Positions 41,760-49,851 of a stretch of DNA of 52,568 bases are shown here, piece by piece (the stretch's first letter is position 1; the number at the start of each line of letters is the position of its first letter). Under the pieces are notes generated by a model. It saw only the letters and a list, made by a program, of their open reading frames with translations, searched no databases and was not told where the DNA came from. Origin of the DNA: an uncultured Clostridia bacterium (GTDB taxonomy: Bacteria; Bacillota; Clostridia; Oscillospirales; Acutalibacteraceae); the NCBI GenBank assembly GCA_947595635.1, contig CANQEU010000009.1, positions 1-52,568 of the forward strand. The letters are read 5' to 3'. The translations under genes were made by a program, and so were the position numbers.

Positions 41760-43181
41760 TCAATATTTTTTATCTACAACAGGTATCGGCTCATCGTCGT
41801 ACTCGTCAAGATTTTTGATATAGCGCTTCGTTTCGCTTCGAGTTACTCCCGAAAGCATCCACACGGCAAATATATTCGGCACCGCCATAAGAGCGTTTAA
41901 TATATCCGCAATATTCCATACTACATTTACGGAGATAAGCGGCGCGCAGAAAAGCACCAAAAGCCAAACTATTTTAAACGGTATCAGAGCGCCGGTGCCG
42001 AAAAGATAAACAAGACATCTTTCCGCATAATACGACCAGCCGAGTATTGTGGAATATGCAAACGCAAGTATACCGACAACTATTATTATATTGCCCACAT
42101 ACGGTATCTGACCGAACGCCGCATGAGTAAGAGCGTCGCCGTCGTCAAAGCTTATGTTCGGGTTTGCTATGCTGCTGCTGACAACTACAAGACCTGTCAT
42201 AAGGCATACAACGACCGTATCCCAAAATGTTCCCGTTGACGACACGAGAGCCTGACGAACAGGATTTCTCGTTTGAGCCGCAGCGGCAACAATCGGCGCG
42301 GAACCCATACCCGATTCATTTGAAAACAGACCTCTTGCAATTCCGTATCTGCATCCCATCATAAGAGCAGAGCCCATAAAGCCTCCGGCGACAGATTTGA
42401 TTGAAAACGCCTGTCCAAGAATGGTCTGCACGGTTTGGCCGAGATACTGCCAGTTATATATAAGTATGTATATACATCCGCCTACATATAAAGCCGCCAT
42501 AATCGGAACAAGCTTTTCGCACACGCTTGAAATGCTTTTTACTCCGCCGAATATTACAAGACCCGTTATTACCGTTAAAACCGTGCCGCATATCAGCGGA
42601 ACTACGGGAAGCGTAAGCCCGAAGATATTCAATTTTGCGGAGCCGGTGGGGTCGAATGTGTTTGTCATTATAGAAGAAATGGCGTTGACCTGCACGCCGT
42701 TTCCTATTCCAAAGGAGGCAAGCACAGCCAATACGGCAAATATTATGCCAACCCACTTCATATTCAGACCTCTTTCAAGAGCGTACATAGCGCCGCCGAC
42801 CATAGAGCCGTCCTTTGTTTTAACCCTGTATTTTACCGCAATAAGAGATTCGCTGTATTTTGTCGCAATACCAAGCACGCCGGTTATCCAGCACCAGAAC
42901 ACCGCACCCGGGCCGCCAAGCGCTATTGCCGTTCCGACGCCGATAATATTGCCTGTTCCTATGGTAGAGGCAAGAGCCGTTGTCAACGCCTGAAACTGAC
43001 TTACATCGCCGGACGCGTCAGGGTCCTTTGTAACCGAAAGCTTTATGGCAGTAGGCAGTCTGCGCTGAATAAAGCCGGTTCTCGCGGTTGTAAAAATGTG
43101 AGTGCCAAGCAGCAGCAATATCATCGGCCAGCCCCAGATAAGGTCGTCGAAATTCTGAATTATTTGTTCTAAAAATTCCAA
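41760..43181 (-). CDS. Sodium:alanine symporter (AGCS family)
   Basis: Secondary transporter taking up alanine or glycine with Na+. 473 residues with about ten or eleven membrane helices. The family signature GTGNIIGVGTAIALGGPGA is near residue 75, and GLFSNESGMGSAPI and STILGWSYYAERC are further AGCS motifs. The start is TTG 43181, with AGGAGG 8 nt upstream. No obvious riboswitch is seen in the 73-nt gap before it. Confidence 0.93.
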   Translation of the reverse strand: MEFLEQIIQNFDDLIWGWPMILLLLGTHIFTTARTGFIQRRLPTAIKLSVTKDPDASGDVSQFQALTTALASTIGTGNIIGVGTAIALGGPGAVFWCWITGVLGIATKYSESLIAVKYRVKTKDGSMVGGAMYALERGLNMKWVGIIFAVLAVLASFGIGNGVQVNAISSIMTNTFDPTGSAKLNIFGLTLPVVPLICGTVLTVITGLVIFGGVKSISSVCEKLVPIMAALYVGGCIYILIYNWQYLGQTVQTILGQAFSIKSVAGGFMGSALMMGCRYGIARGLFSNESGMGSAPIVAAAAQTRNPVRQALVSSTGTFWDTVVVCLMTGLVVVSSSIANPNISFDDGDALTHAAFGQIPYVGNIIIVVGILAFAYSTILGWSYYAERCLVYLFGTGALIPFKIVWLLVLFCAPLISVNVVWNIADILNALMAVPNIFAVWMLSGVTRSETKRYIKNLDEYDDEPIPVVDKKY

Positions 43182-43254
43182 TGCACAAACCTCCTATATT
43201 CAAATCGGCATCGTAATATCGACCTGTTTGCATTGCGCCCCGTCATAGACTAAT

Positions 43255-44166
43255 TTACCACGGCTTTATTGTCGCCGTGAGCTCGCTTACACTTTTATAT
43301 CCCTTTTTATCAAGGAAGTCGTTAAGCCCCTTACATATTTTAATCGGCGCATACGGGTCGTTAAACAAAACCGTTCCGATTTGAAGCGCGTCGGCTCCGG
43401 CAATAAGCATCTCTGCCGCGTCCTGCCAGCTCGAAATGCCTCCCATACCTATAACAGGAATGCTTACGGCGTTTTTGACCTGCCATACCATTCTTACAGC
43501 CACAGGGAAGACTGCCGGCCCGCTCATTCCGCCGGTATTGTTCCTTAAAATAGGACGAGCCGTTTCAATATCTATTCTCATTCCCGTAAGGGTATTTATA
43601 AGAGAAACCGCGTCGGCTCCCTGAGCCTCTGCCGATTTTGCTATCTCGGCAATATCCGAAACATTCGGAGAAAGCTTTACAATAAGCGGCTTTTTGCAGT
43701 GCGCTCTTACCTGCTTTGTTATATTGCCCACAGACTCGCACGACGTTCCAAACGCAACGCCGCCATGCTTCACATTCGGGCAGGATATGTTCATCTCTAT
43801 CATATCCACTCCGCTGTCGTCAAGTCTTTCAGCCATTTGGCAATATTCCTCGACCGTATTGCCGGCAATATTGGCTATAACAGCCGTGTTTTGCCGCATA
43901 AGCCACGGGAGATCGTCGTTTATGAAATGATCCACTCCCGGATTTTGAAGTCCGACTGAATTTAAAATACCGTCCTTGCCCTCGGCGATTCTCGGCGGAG
44001 GATTGCCGAGCCGCGGAAGAAGCGTTATTCCCTTGCAGGATATTCCTCCAAGTGTGCTGAGCGGATAAAGCTCGCCGTATTCGTGACCGAAGCCAAAGGT
44101 TCCCGACGCCGCTATCAAAGGGTTATTAAGCGTAACTCCACAGATTTTTACAGATAAATCAGCCAT
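43255..44166 (-). CDS. pyrD: Dihydroorotate dehydrogenase B, catalytic subunit
   Basis: FMN enzyme that oxidises dihydroorotate to orotate, passing electrons to NAD through PyrK. NPLIAASGTFGFGHEYGE, NSVGLQNPGVD, the catalytic cysteine region MNISCPNVKHGG, KLSPNVSDI and GMGGISSWQDAAE mark the class 1B enzyme. 303 residues. The start overlaps the pyrK stop by 8 nt, matching the usual heterotetramer gene pair. Confidence 0.96.
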   Translation of the reverse strand: MADLSVKICGVTLNNPLIAASGTFGFGHEYGELYPLSTLGGISCKGITLLPRLGNPPPRIAEGKDGILNSVGLQNPGVDHFINDDLPWLMRQNTAVIANIAGNTVEEYCQMAERLDDSGVDMIEMNISCPNVKHGGVAFGTSCESVGNITKQVRAHCKKPLIVKLSPNVSDIAEIAKSAEAQGADAVSLINTLTGMRIDIETARPILRNNTGGMSGPAVFPVAVRMVWQVKNAVSIPVIGMGGISSWQDAAEMLIAGADALQIGTVLFNDPYAPIKICKGLNDFLDKKGYKSVSELTATIKPW

Positions 44167-44920
44167 TCCAAGCTACCTCCTCGGCATTGAATACCGGCCC
44201 GTTTTTGCACACATGCTTATATTCATCGCCGTTTTCACCGTGCGTTTTGCAGGCGCATACAAGGCATGCGCCTATGCCGCAGCCCATTCTTTCCTCAAGC
44301 GACACCTGACATGGCTTGCCGTTTTTTCGGCACAGCTCGGCGACCGCCTTAAGCATAGGGATAGGGCCGCAGGCGCAAACACCGTCCACCCTGTCTATTA
44401 TATTTTCAAGCGGTTCAGTTACAAAGCCGCGCACGCCAAAACTGCCGTCCTCTGTTGCAATGAAAAGCTCGCACCCTGCCTCTTTAAAATCGCCGCACAG
44501 TATTGCGGCGTCCTTATTTGCAAAGCCGAGAACAGCATATGCCTTTTCTGCACGTTTTGCGCTGTAAAGCATCGGCGGCACGCCTATTCCTCCGCCGACA
44601 AAGGCATAAGTCTTTCCCTTTTCAATATCAAAGCCGTTGCCAAGCGGGCCGAGAACGTCAAGCATATCGCCCTTTTTTGCCTCAGACAGACGTCTTGTTC
44701 CGTCGCCCTTTATTCTGAAAACTATCCTTATACAGTCGTCTGTAACGTCGCACACGGATATAGGGCGGCGCAGCACCATACCCGGCACCGCTATATGCAA
44801 AAATTGCCCCGGTTCGGTTATTTTCGCGATTTGCGCGTTTTTCAGCTTAAAGTCAAAAATGTTCTTTGCTATTTCGCTTTTTTCAACAAGCTCAAGCATA
44901 TGCACATCATACTTCTTCAT
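44159..44920 (-). CDS. pyrK: Dihydroorotate dehydrogenase B, electron transfer subunit
   Basis: FAD and [2Fe-2S] subunit that relays electrons from PyrD to NAD. RPISVCDVTDD is the FAD-binding region, FVGGGIGVPPMLYSAKR the nucleotide-binding turn, and the iron-sulfur cysteines lie in ERMGCGIGACLVCACK and HVCKNGP. 253 residues from ATG 44920 (MKKYDVHMLE), with GGAGG 6 nt upstream. It follows the transglutaminase-like lipoprotein gene by 14 nt. Confidence 0.95.
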   Translation of the reverse strand: MKKYDVHMLELVEKSEIAKNIFDFKLKNAQIAKITEPGQFLHIAVPGMVLRRPISVCDVTDDCIRIVFRIKGDGTRRLSEAKKGDMLDVLGPLGNGFDIEKGKTYAFVGGGIGVPPMLYSAKRAEKAYAVLGFANKDAAILCGDFKEAGCELFIATEDGSFGVRGFVTEPLENIIDRVDGVCACGPIPMLKAVAELCRKNGKPCQVSLEERMGCGIGACLVCACKTHGENGDEYKHVCKNGPVFNAEEVAWNG

Positions 44921-44934
44921 CTTTATCCTCCAAA

Positions 44935-46293
44935 TCATTTATATTGCAAATGAACCTCTATTATATTCTGCCTTTCCCTTTTTAAAACTGAAACGTGCTC
45001 GTCGTCAAACAGACCTCCGCTTTCTTCATTTGCCTGCTCGATATATTTAAAAAAGCAATACGGCGGCTCATAGAAAAGGCTGTTCATCACGCTTTCATAT
45101 TCAAGCGCAGAATCGACCATTATATAAATCACGCTCTCGCCCGACACTGCGCAATTTACAAGCTTTTGTATTATACCGTCCGCGCTTTCATCATTATCGC
45201 CTGTATATAAAACCGTTTTCATGGTGTAAAAATTCGCCTTATCGGATACGCACTCGGGCAAATATATATTAAAAAGCTGCGCCTCGCTGTTTTCTCCTCC
45301 GCATATCTCCTCAGACGACATCTGCGAAAACAACGGAGCAGTTTCATGGTCAATCTCGATAACGCTGTCGCTCACGTTAAAATAATCGTAATATATGTTG
45401 TTGTCGGCAGTGTCGTCCCATGTTGCGTCAAGATTATACCAGCTGCCGTCGATCCTTACGTTGTTCCACTGATGCGGATTTCCCTTTCCCATTCCGTTTA
45501 CGGTGTTGCATTCTATTCCAAACAGGCTCAAAAGATACTGCATAGCCCTGCTGTAGCCCTCGCACACGGCACTGCCGTCAACAAGAGAGCCGTATATTGA
45601 AAACGGCCGCCAGTCCTGATTTGTTGACTCAACCTCCTCATTATAAACGCAGGTATTCAAAAGCAGGTCGTGTATCTTAAGCTCACGTTCAAACTCGCTC
45701 AAGCCCTCGGGCACTTTATTTATAAAAAATTCAATCGCCGTGATAAGCTCCTTGCTTTTTATCTTTATATCCTTTGGAGAAATAACCGAATAAAGCTGTA
45801 TCTCCTTTGACTGAGAAGCAATATAGGAAAATTGATTTGAAAGCCAGAATATTTCAGGATGGTCGTTTTTAAAAGCCGAAAGAGCCACCCTTATTCCCTT
45901 TTCGTCGATTGACCCGTCGACAATGACCTTATCCGTCAAATAAAGTCCCCTGTCGTTTTTCTTACTGCCGACAACATACACCTTAGTTTCAAGGCTTTCG
46001 TAAAAATAACGCTGCTGCTCGGTTTGAAGCATACGGTAACCTGTGTCTATTTCAATTTTTTCATAATTTTTGCTGTCGGTGTTTATCTCGGATATAGAAG
46101 AAAACATACCCCCCGTTTCAAAATCATCGGGCTCAATAAGGGAGGGCGCCTCTATATCAGGCATCGACATACTTTCAACGGCGTTGTGCGCGGAATCCTC
46201 GACCTCGCTTGTACTCTTTCTCGCGCATGAGCACATAGTCAACAAAACGGCTGTTAAAAGACAAAGCGCAATAACCTTTACCGTGTGCTTCAT
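44935..46293 (-). CDS. Putative lipoprotein with transglutaminase-like domain
   Basis: 452-residue exported protein. The N terminus (KVIALCLLTAVLLTMCSCA) is a lipoprotein-type signal, with Cys21 or Cys23 as acceptor. The transglutaminase/protease-like domain lies about 205-295, with a full catalytic triad: Cys244 (GSAVCEGYSRA), His274 (PHQWNNV) and Asp289 (YNLDATWDD). Such secreted domains act as peptidases or cross-linkers; the target is unknown. It is placed 14 nt before pyrK and could share its transcript, which is probably incidental. GGAGG precedes the ATG. Confidence 0.87.
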   Translation of the reverse strand: MKHTVKVIALCLLTAVLLTMCSCARKSTSEVEDSAHNAVESMSMPDIEAPSLIEPDDFETGGMFSSISEINTDSKNYEKIEIDTGYRMLQTEQQRYFYESLETKVYVVGSKKNDRGLYLTDKVIVDGSIDEKGIRVALSAFKNDHPEIFWLSNQFSYIASQSKEIQLYSVISPKDIKIKSKELITAIEFFINKVPEGLSEFERELKIHDLLLNTCVYNEEVESTNQDWRPFSIYGSLVDGSAVCEGYSRAMQYLLSLFGIECNTVNGMGKGNPHQWNNVRIDGSWYNLDATWDDTADNNIYYDYFNVSDSVIEIDHETAPLFSQMSSEEICGGENSEAQLFNIYLPECVSDKANFYTMKTVLYTGDNDESADGIIQKLVNCAVSGESVIYIMVDSALEYESVMNSLFYEPPYCFFKYIEQANEESGGLFDDEHVSVLKRERQNIIEVHLQYK

Positions 46294-46656
46294 CTATATA
46301 CCTCCAGACAAAAGCAGAAAATTGTATTTATTAAAATCAATAGTAATAATTTTTGATTTATTAAGTAAAATTATAGCACATTACGAGGCGAATAACAACC
46401 TGCGGAGGTCTTATTTTAAAAAAATAAAACATAAGGCTTTTTTAAATCGTCTTATTAATATTAACTAATTTAATCGAATTAAATTCACAATTTACAATTT
46501 TATCCGCATATGCTAAAATAACGCCAGAGGCAAATATCAGGCTTTAAGGCTATTTTAGTAATTTTTTACTTTACTTTTATCGGTTTTACTCCGTTTCGAC
46601 AAAATTCCGCACAAAAGTAAAAAATTTGAAAAAAATCAAAATTTTTTTCCGAAAAA

Positions 46657-46686
46657 TGAAACCTGAGAGCCTTTTATTTCGTCTTA
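46657..46686 (+). promoter_or_regulatory. ECF-type promoter candidate, unit A
   Basis: TGAAACC (46657-46663), 16-nt spacer, CGTCTTA (46680-46686). This matches the general Firmicutes ECF sigma pattern of an AAC-containing -35 and a CGTC-containing -10. Confidence 0.65.
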
Positions 46687-46816
46687 TTAATAGACAACTA
46701 AATAAAAAGGTGTTTCACAGTTTTTTTACTTTACTTTTTATCGGTTTTACTCCGCTTCGACAAAATTCCGCTCAAAAGTAAAAAATTTGAAAAAAATCAA
46801 AATTTTTTCCGAAAAA

Positions 46817-46846
46817 TGAAACCTGAGAGCCTTTTATTTCGTCTTA
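46817..46846 (+). promoter_or_regulatory. ECF-type promoter candidate, unit B
   Basis: TGAAACC (46817-46823), 16 nt, CGTCTTA (46840-46846), identical to unit A. Confidence 0.65.
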
Positions 46847-46977
46847 TTAATAGACAACTAAATAAAAAGGTGTTTCACAGTTTTTTTACTTTACTTTTTA
46901 TCGGTTTTACTCCGCTTCGACAAAATTCCGCTCAAAAGTAAAAAATTTGAAAAAAATCAAGAATTTTTTCCGAAAAA

Positions 46978-47007
46978 TGAAACCTGAGAGCCTTTTATTT
47001 CGTCTTA
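46978..47007 (+). promoter_or_regulatory. ECF-type promoter candidate, unit C
   Basis: TGAAACC (46978-46984), 16 nt, CGTCTTA (47001-47007). Confidence 0.65.
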
Positions 47008-47108
47008 TTAATAGACAACTAAATAAAAAGGTATTTCATAGTTCTTACTTAACTTTCTATCGGGGGTATTAGCACCATTTCGACAAAGCTCCGCAGAAAG
47101 GTAAAAAA

Positions 47109-47138
47109 TTAAACCTGAACGCCTTACGAATTGTCTTA
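47109..47138 (+). promoter_or_regulatory. ECF-type promoter candidate, unit D
   Basis: TTAAACC (47109-47115), 16 nt, TGTCTTA (47132-47138). Same spacing, with the first base of the -10 changed. Confidence 0.55.
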
Positions 47139-47242
47139 TTAAACAGAGCAATTTAACAACAGGTTTTTTCACGGTTTTCCCTAACTTTCTATCGGGGGTA
47201 TTAGCACCATTTCGACAAAACTCCGCTGAAAGGTAAAAAAAT

Positions 47243-47271
47243 CGAACCTGAACGCTTTCCGAATTGTCTTA
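47243..47271 (+). promoter_or_regulatory. ECF-type promoter candidate, unit E (gene-proximal)
   Basis: CGAACC (47243-47248), 16 nt, TGTCTTA (47265-47271). Transcription would begin near 47279, leaving a leader of about 50 nt with AAGGAGG before ATG 47332. Confidence 0.6.
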
Positions 47272-47331
47272 TTAACAGAGCAATTTAACAGCGTAACATC
47301 ACATCAAAATAACACCGAAGGAGGATTTGAA

Positions 47332-48939
47332 ATGAACAAAGAAATTGCAAACGAAAATGCAAATGAAATTGCAAATCTTGTTGCAAATGCAAAAAACGGC
47401 GACAATCCCTCTTTTGATAAGCTCTATGAGCTTACAAAAAACGATGTCTGGTTTACTTGTCTGTCATTCCTGAAAGACGAGGAAAACGCAAGAGACACTA
47501 TGCAGGAAACTTATATAACAGCTTTTTTAAAACTTGACTCTCTCGGCGACAACGAAAAGTTTTGCCAATGGATAAAAAGAATTGCCGCGAACAAGTGTCT
47601 TGACTTTTTAAGGCTGAAAACTAAAGACTATGAAGAAAGAGAGGTATATTTAAATTTGAATTTGCCTGAAACCGATGAGCTTATGTTGCCCGAAGAATAC
47701 ATTAAACAGGCTGAAAAAAGAGAAATCATATTGCAGATTATGGGAAACGCTTTATCAGCGTATCAGCACCAGACCGTTATAATGTATTATTTCGATAATA
47801 TGTCGATAGCGGAAATAGCGGAAGCGTTTGGCTGTTCCGAAAATACGGTAAAGACAAGGTTAAAACTTGCCCGAAAAAATTTGAAAAAGGCGATTGACGA
47901 ATACGAGGCTAAAAGCGGCAACAAAATGCACTCCGTTGTAGCTGTGCCTCTGTTTCCCGCCATTTTCATAGAGCAGGCAAAAAGCATAAAAGTACCCAAA
48001 ATAAAAATAAGCCTGCCGGATAAGGCAAGCGGCAACGAGCTCAAACTTTTATCAAACGAGGCAAAGACTTCAAAAGTTATCGGGAAAGGATTTGCAGGAA
48101 CGCTTAAAGCAAAGGTAATCGCTCTGGCTTGCACAGCAGCCGTTATCGGAGGAGGCGTTGTAACAGGGCTGTTATTAATAAATCACAACAATGCAGATGT
48201 GCTTCCCGTCAGCAACGAGGTTGAAGCCTCCGACGAGCAAACAAAAGAAGCGGTCAACCTTAACGGACTCTCGACAAACAAGACCGAAAGCACAGTTGAC
48301 GGCGACAAAAACAAAACAAACGATGTCACAAAGAAAAACACAAACACCGAAAAAACGACGGAGAAAGCGAGTGAAAGCAAGACAACAGAAAAAGCGACAG
48401 AAAAAGCGACAGAAAAAACAACAAAGACAGGAGATGAAAGCAATTCAGGAAACAAAGTAGAAAAGGCTACGGAAAAGGCTACTGAGAAAGCAACTCAAAA
48501 ACCTGCCGAAACTGAGAAGGCGACTGAGAGGGCAACTGAGAAGGCGACTGAGAGGGCAACTCAAAAACCTCAAGCAACAGAGCCCCAAAAGACTTGGCAC
48601 GAGGCTGAGTACAAGTATGTTAATCACCCTGCTGAGACCAAGCAAGAGTGGGTAGTAGACAAAGAGGCTTATACTTATGAGGAACCTATCTATGAGACTC
48701 ACACCGTATATGTATGTCAATGTGGTCGAATTTTTTTTGATCTCGATAGTGAATTTGATGCACACATTTTAGATGTATTTGATAACTATGGAACATTTCA
48801 TAGCTACTCTGTTGAGGATAGAGAGTTTCAAGTAGGAACTAAAACGGTATCTGTACCTGCCGAAGGTCACTACGAGACGGTAGTAGTCAAAGAGGCTGAG
48901 GTAGAGAAGGTTCTTGTAAGACCTGCAGGTTGGTATTAA
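47332..48939 (+). CDS. Membrane-tethered ECF-type sigma factor with extracytoplasmic Cys/His module
   Basis: 535 residues. Sigma region 2 spans about 27-97 (DEENARDTMQETYITAFLKL, WIKRIAANKCLDFLR). Region 4 spans about 130-190, with the helix-turn-helix MSIAEIAEAFGCSENTVKTR. Between them region 3 is absent, as in ECF sigma factors. A linker, then one membrane helix at about 260-283, puts the rest outside the cytoplasm. Residues 335-420 are Thr/Glu/Lys repeats (TEKATEKATEK), probably a wall-spanning stalk. The final module (about 423-535) has Cys462, Cys464, His478 and His490 and strands such as THTVYVCQCGRIFF. Unlike a normal sigma plus anti-sigma pair, sensing and promoter recognition seem to be on one chain, so release might need proteolysis. 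The downstream half uses codons unlike the sigma half. AAGGAGG precedes the start. Confidence 0.88.
   Translation: MNKEIANENANEIANLVANAKNGDNPSFDKLYELTKNDVWFTCLSFLKDEENARDTMQETYITAFLKLDSLGDNEKFCQWIKRIAANKCLDFLRLKTKDYEEREVYLNLNLPETDELMLPEEYIKQAEKREIILQIMGNALSAYQHQTVIMYYFDNMSIAEIAEAFGCSENTVKTRLKLARKNLKKAIDEYEAKSGNKMHSVVAVPLFPAIFIEQAKSIKVPKIKISLPDKASGNELKLLSNEAKTSKVIGKGFAGTLKAKVIALACTAAVIGGGVVTGLLLINHNNADVLPVSNEVEASDEQTKEAVNLNGLSTNKTESTVDGDKNKTNDVTKKNTNTEKTTEKASESKTTEKATEKATEKTTKTGDESNSGNKVEKATEKATEKATQKPAETEKATERATEKATERATQKPQATEPQKTWHEAEYKYVNHPAETKQEWVVDKEAYTYEEPIYETHTVYVCQCGRIFFDLDSEFDAHILDVFDNYGTFHSYSVEDREFQVGTKTVSVPAEGHYETVVVKEAEVEKVLVRPAGWY
48679..48825 (+). repeat. 147-bp direct repeat, copy 1 (inside the sigma gene)
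   Basis: Identical base for base to 49398-49544, by my reading. It encodes the Cys-x-Cys...His...His module, from EEPIYETHTV to SVEDRE. Confidence 0.93.
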
Positions 48940-49013
48940 TTTAAACAAAGAGGATTAAAAAAGAAAAGGTTGTTTACATACCAAGAGGTATGAAAAGAAA
49001 GGAAAGATTGATT

Positions 49014-49601
49014 ATGAAAAAACACACAAAATTGTACGGATTTATTCTCTCAATGGCTTTGATACTTTCAACAGCGATAGGGGTATCGGCGGCATCTTCG
49101 ACGCCTGTTTCGGTAGGTAGTTCAGAATTATCACCTGACAGTGTGATAGGCGACGTTACAGGTGACGGAAATATAACTTTGGCAGACTCGATAGGCATAC
49201 AGAAGTATGTATTGACAAACAACGGCTTGTCGGACGCTCAGAGATTTCTTGCTGATGTTGATGACAATGGCGAAGTAGCCTTAAGTGATGCTATACTTGC
49301 TCAAAAGCATACGATAGGTATATCCGTTAAAGGCTACACAGGCTGTTCAGTATCCGAGGACGAGAACCGCGAGTACAAGGTAGTGACCCCAGCCGTAGAG
49401 GAACCTATCTATGAGACTCACACCGTATATGTATGTCAATGTGGTCGAATTTTTTTTGATCTCGATAGTGAATTTGATGCACACATTTTAGATGTATTTG
49501 ATAACTATGGAACATTTCATAGCTACTCTGTTGAGGATAGAGAGGTACAGGTAGGTACAAGGGTAGTATCTCCAGAAGTAGGTCAGTGGGAAATCAAATA
49601 A
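49014..49601 (+). CDS. Small secreted dockerin protein sharing the sigma factor's extracytoplasmic module
   Basis: 195 residues. A signal peptide of 27 residues ends IGVSA. Residues about 45-105 form a type I dockerin with two calcium loops (GDVTGDGNITLADSIGIQKY and ADVDDNGEVALSDAILAQKH). Residues 129-178 are the same Cys/His module as in the preceding sigma factor (Cys141, Cys143, His157, His169). There is no catalytic domain. I start at ATG 49014 (MKKHTKLYGF), with AAAGGAAAG about 9 nt upstream; ATG 48990 has its Shine-Dalgarno too close. It lies 74 nt after the sigma gene with no terminator between, so the two are probably co-transcribed, ending at 49617-49650. Role unknown: decoy, ligand or adhesin are all possible. 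Confidence 0.82.
   Translation: MKKHTKLYGFILSMALILSTAIGVSAASSTPVSVGSSELSPDSVIGDVTGDGNITLADSIGIQKYVLTNNGLSDAQRFLADVDDNGEVALSDAILAQKHTIGISVKGYTGCSVSEDENREYKVVTPAVEEPIYETHTVYVCQCGRIFFDLDSEFDAHILDVFDNYGTFHSYSVEDREVQVGTRVVSPEVGQWEIK
49398..49544 (+). repeat. 147-bp direct repeat, copy 2 (inside the dockerin gene)
   Basis: Identical to 48679-48825 at an offset of 719 bp. Sequence on either side differs at once, so the boundary is sharp. Confidence 0.93.
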
Positions 49602-49616
49602 CCAATATGTCTTAGC

Positions 49617-49652
49617 AAGGGTAGAGTTGAACGCTCTACCCTTTAATTTTTG
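49617..49652 (+). terminator. Intrinsic terminator after the dockerin gene
   Basis: AAGGGTAGAG (49617-49626) pairs with CTCTACCCTT (49634-49643) around TTGAACG, followed by TAATTTTTGTTT. Confidence 0.9.
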
Positions 49653-49851
49653 TTTGATTAGATATTATAGTTTATTTTATATATCAAATTGACAGCATAT
49701 ATGCCGCCTGCTTTTGATTTAATCGGTTTAAGCGCGATTTTTATATTTCGTTTAAATTTCCCGCGCTTGACTAATCCATAATAAAAAAGTAAAATAGCCA
49801 TAACGGAGACTTATTCCGTTTTTAAATTGATAAATCGTTCGGGAGGCAACA

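Larger units (their letters stand above)
46561..47300 (+). repeat. Five tandem repeat units (A-E)
   Basis: Units A 46561-46720, B 46721-46880, C 46881-47041, D 47042-47174, E 47175-47300. B and C differ at only a few positions. D and E are shorter, lacking the AT-rich GAAAAAAAT/ATTTTTTTC hairpin, and are diverged but alike. All share a hairpin with a CGG/CCG core, the string TTCGACAAA in or beside its loop, then AACCTGA and GTCTTATTAA. There are no unique spacers, so this is not CRISPR. Confidence 0.92.
46294..47331 (+). promoter_or_regulatory. Upstream region of the sigma factor gene: tandem promoter-hairpin array
   Basis: About 1 kb without credible genes. 46294-46560 is AT-rich and holds a decayed partial unit: CGTCTTATTAAT at 46448-46459, 17 nt after AAAAC, and AACCTG...GTCTTATT near 46397-46415. 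46561-47300 is a tandem array of five units of 160, 160, 161, 133 and about 125 nt. The last 30 nt carry AAGGAGG before ATG 47332. Only the sigma factor gene lies downstream in this orientation. Confidence 0.8.

Noticed and set aside
46561-47300. Possible CRISPR array
   Set aside because: Units are 125-161 nt and abut each other without unique spacers; there are no cas genes.
48340-48590. TEK-repeat region as an unrelated low-complexity insertion breaking the sigma gene
   Set aside because: The frame stays open throughout and joins a membrane helix to an outside domain, so a stalk is the simpler reading.
49602-49851. Searched for a further small gene between the dockerin and ATP-grasp genes
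   Set aside because: Only the terminator and an AT-rich probable promoter region are present.
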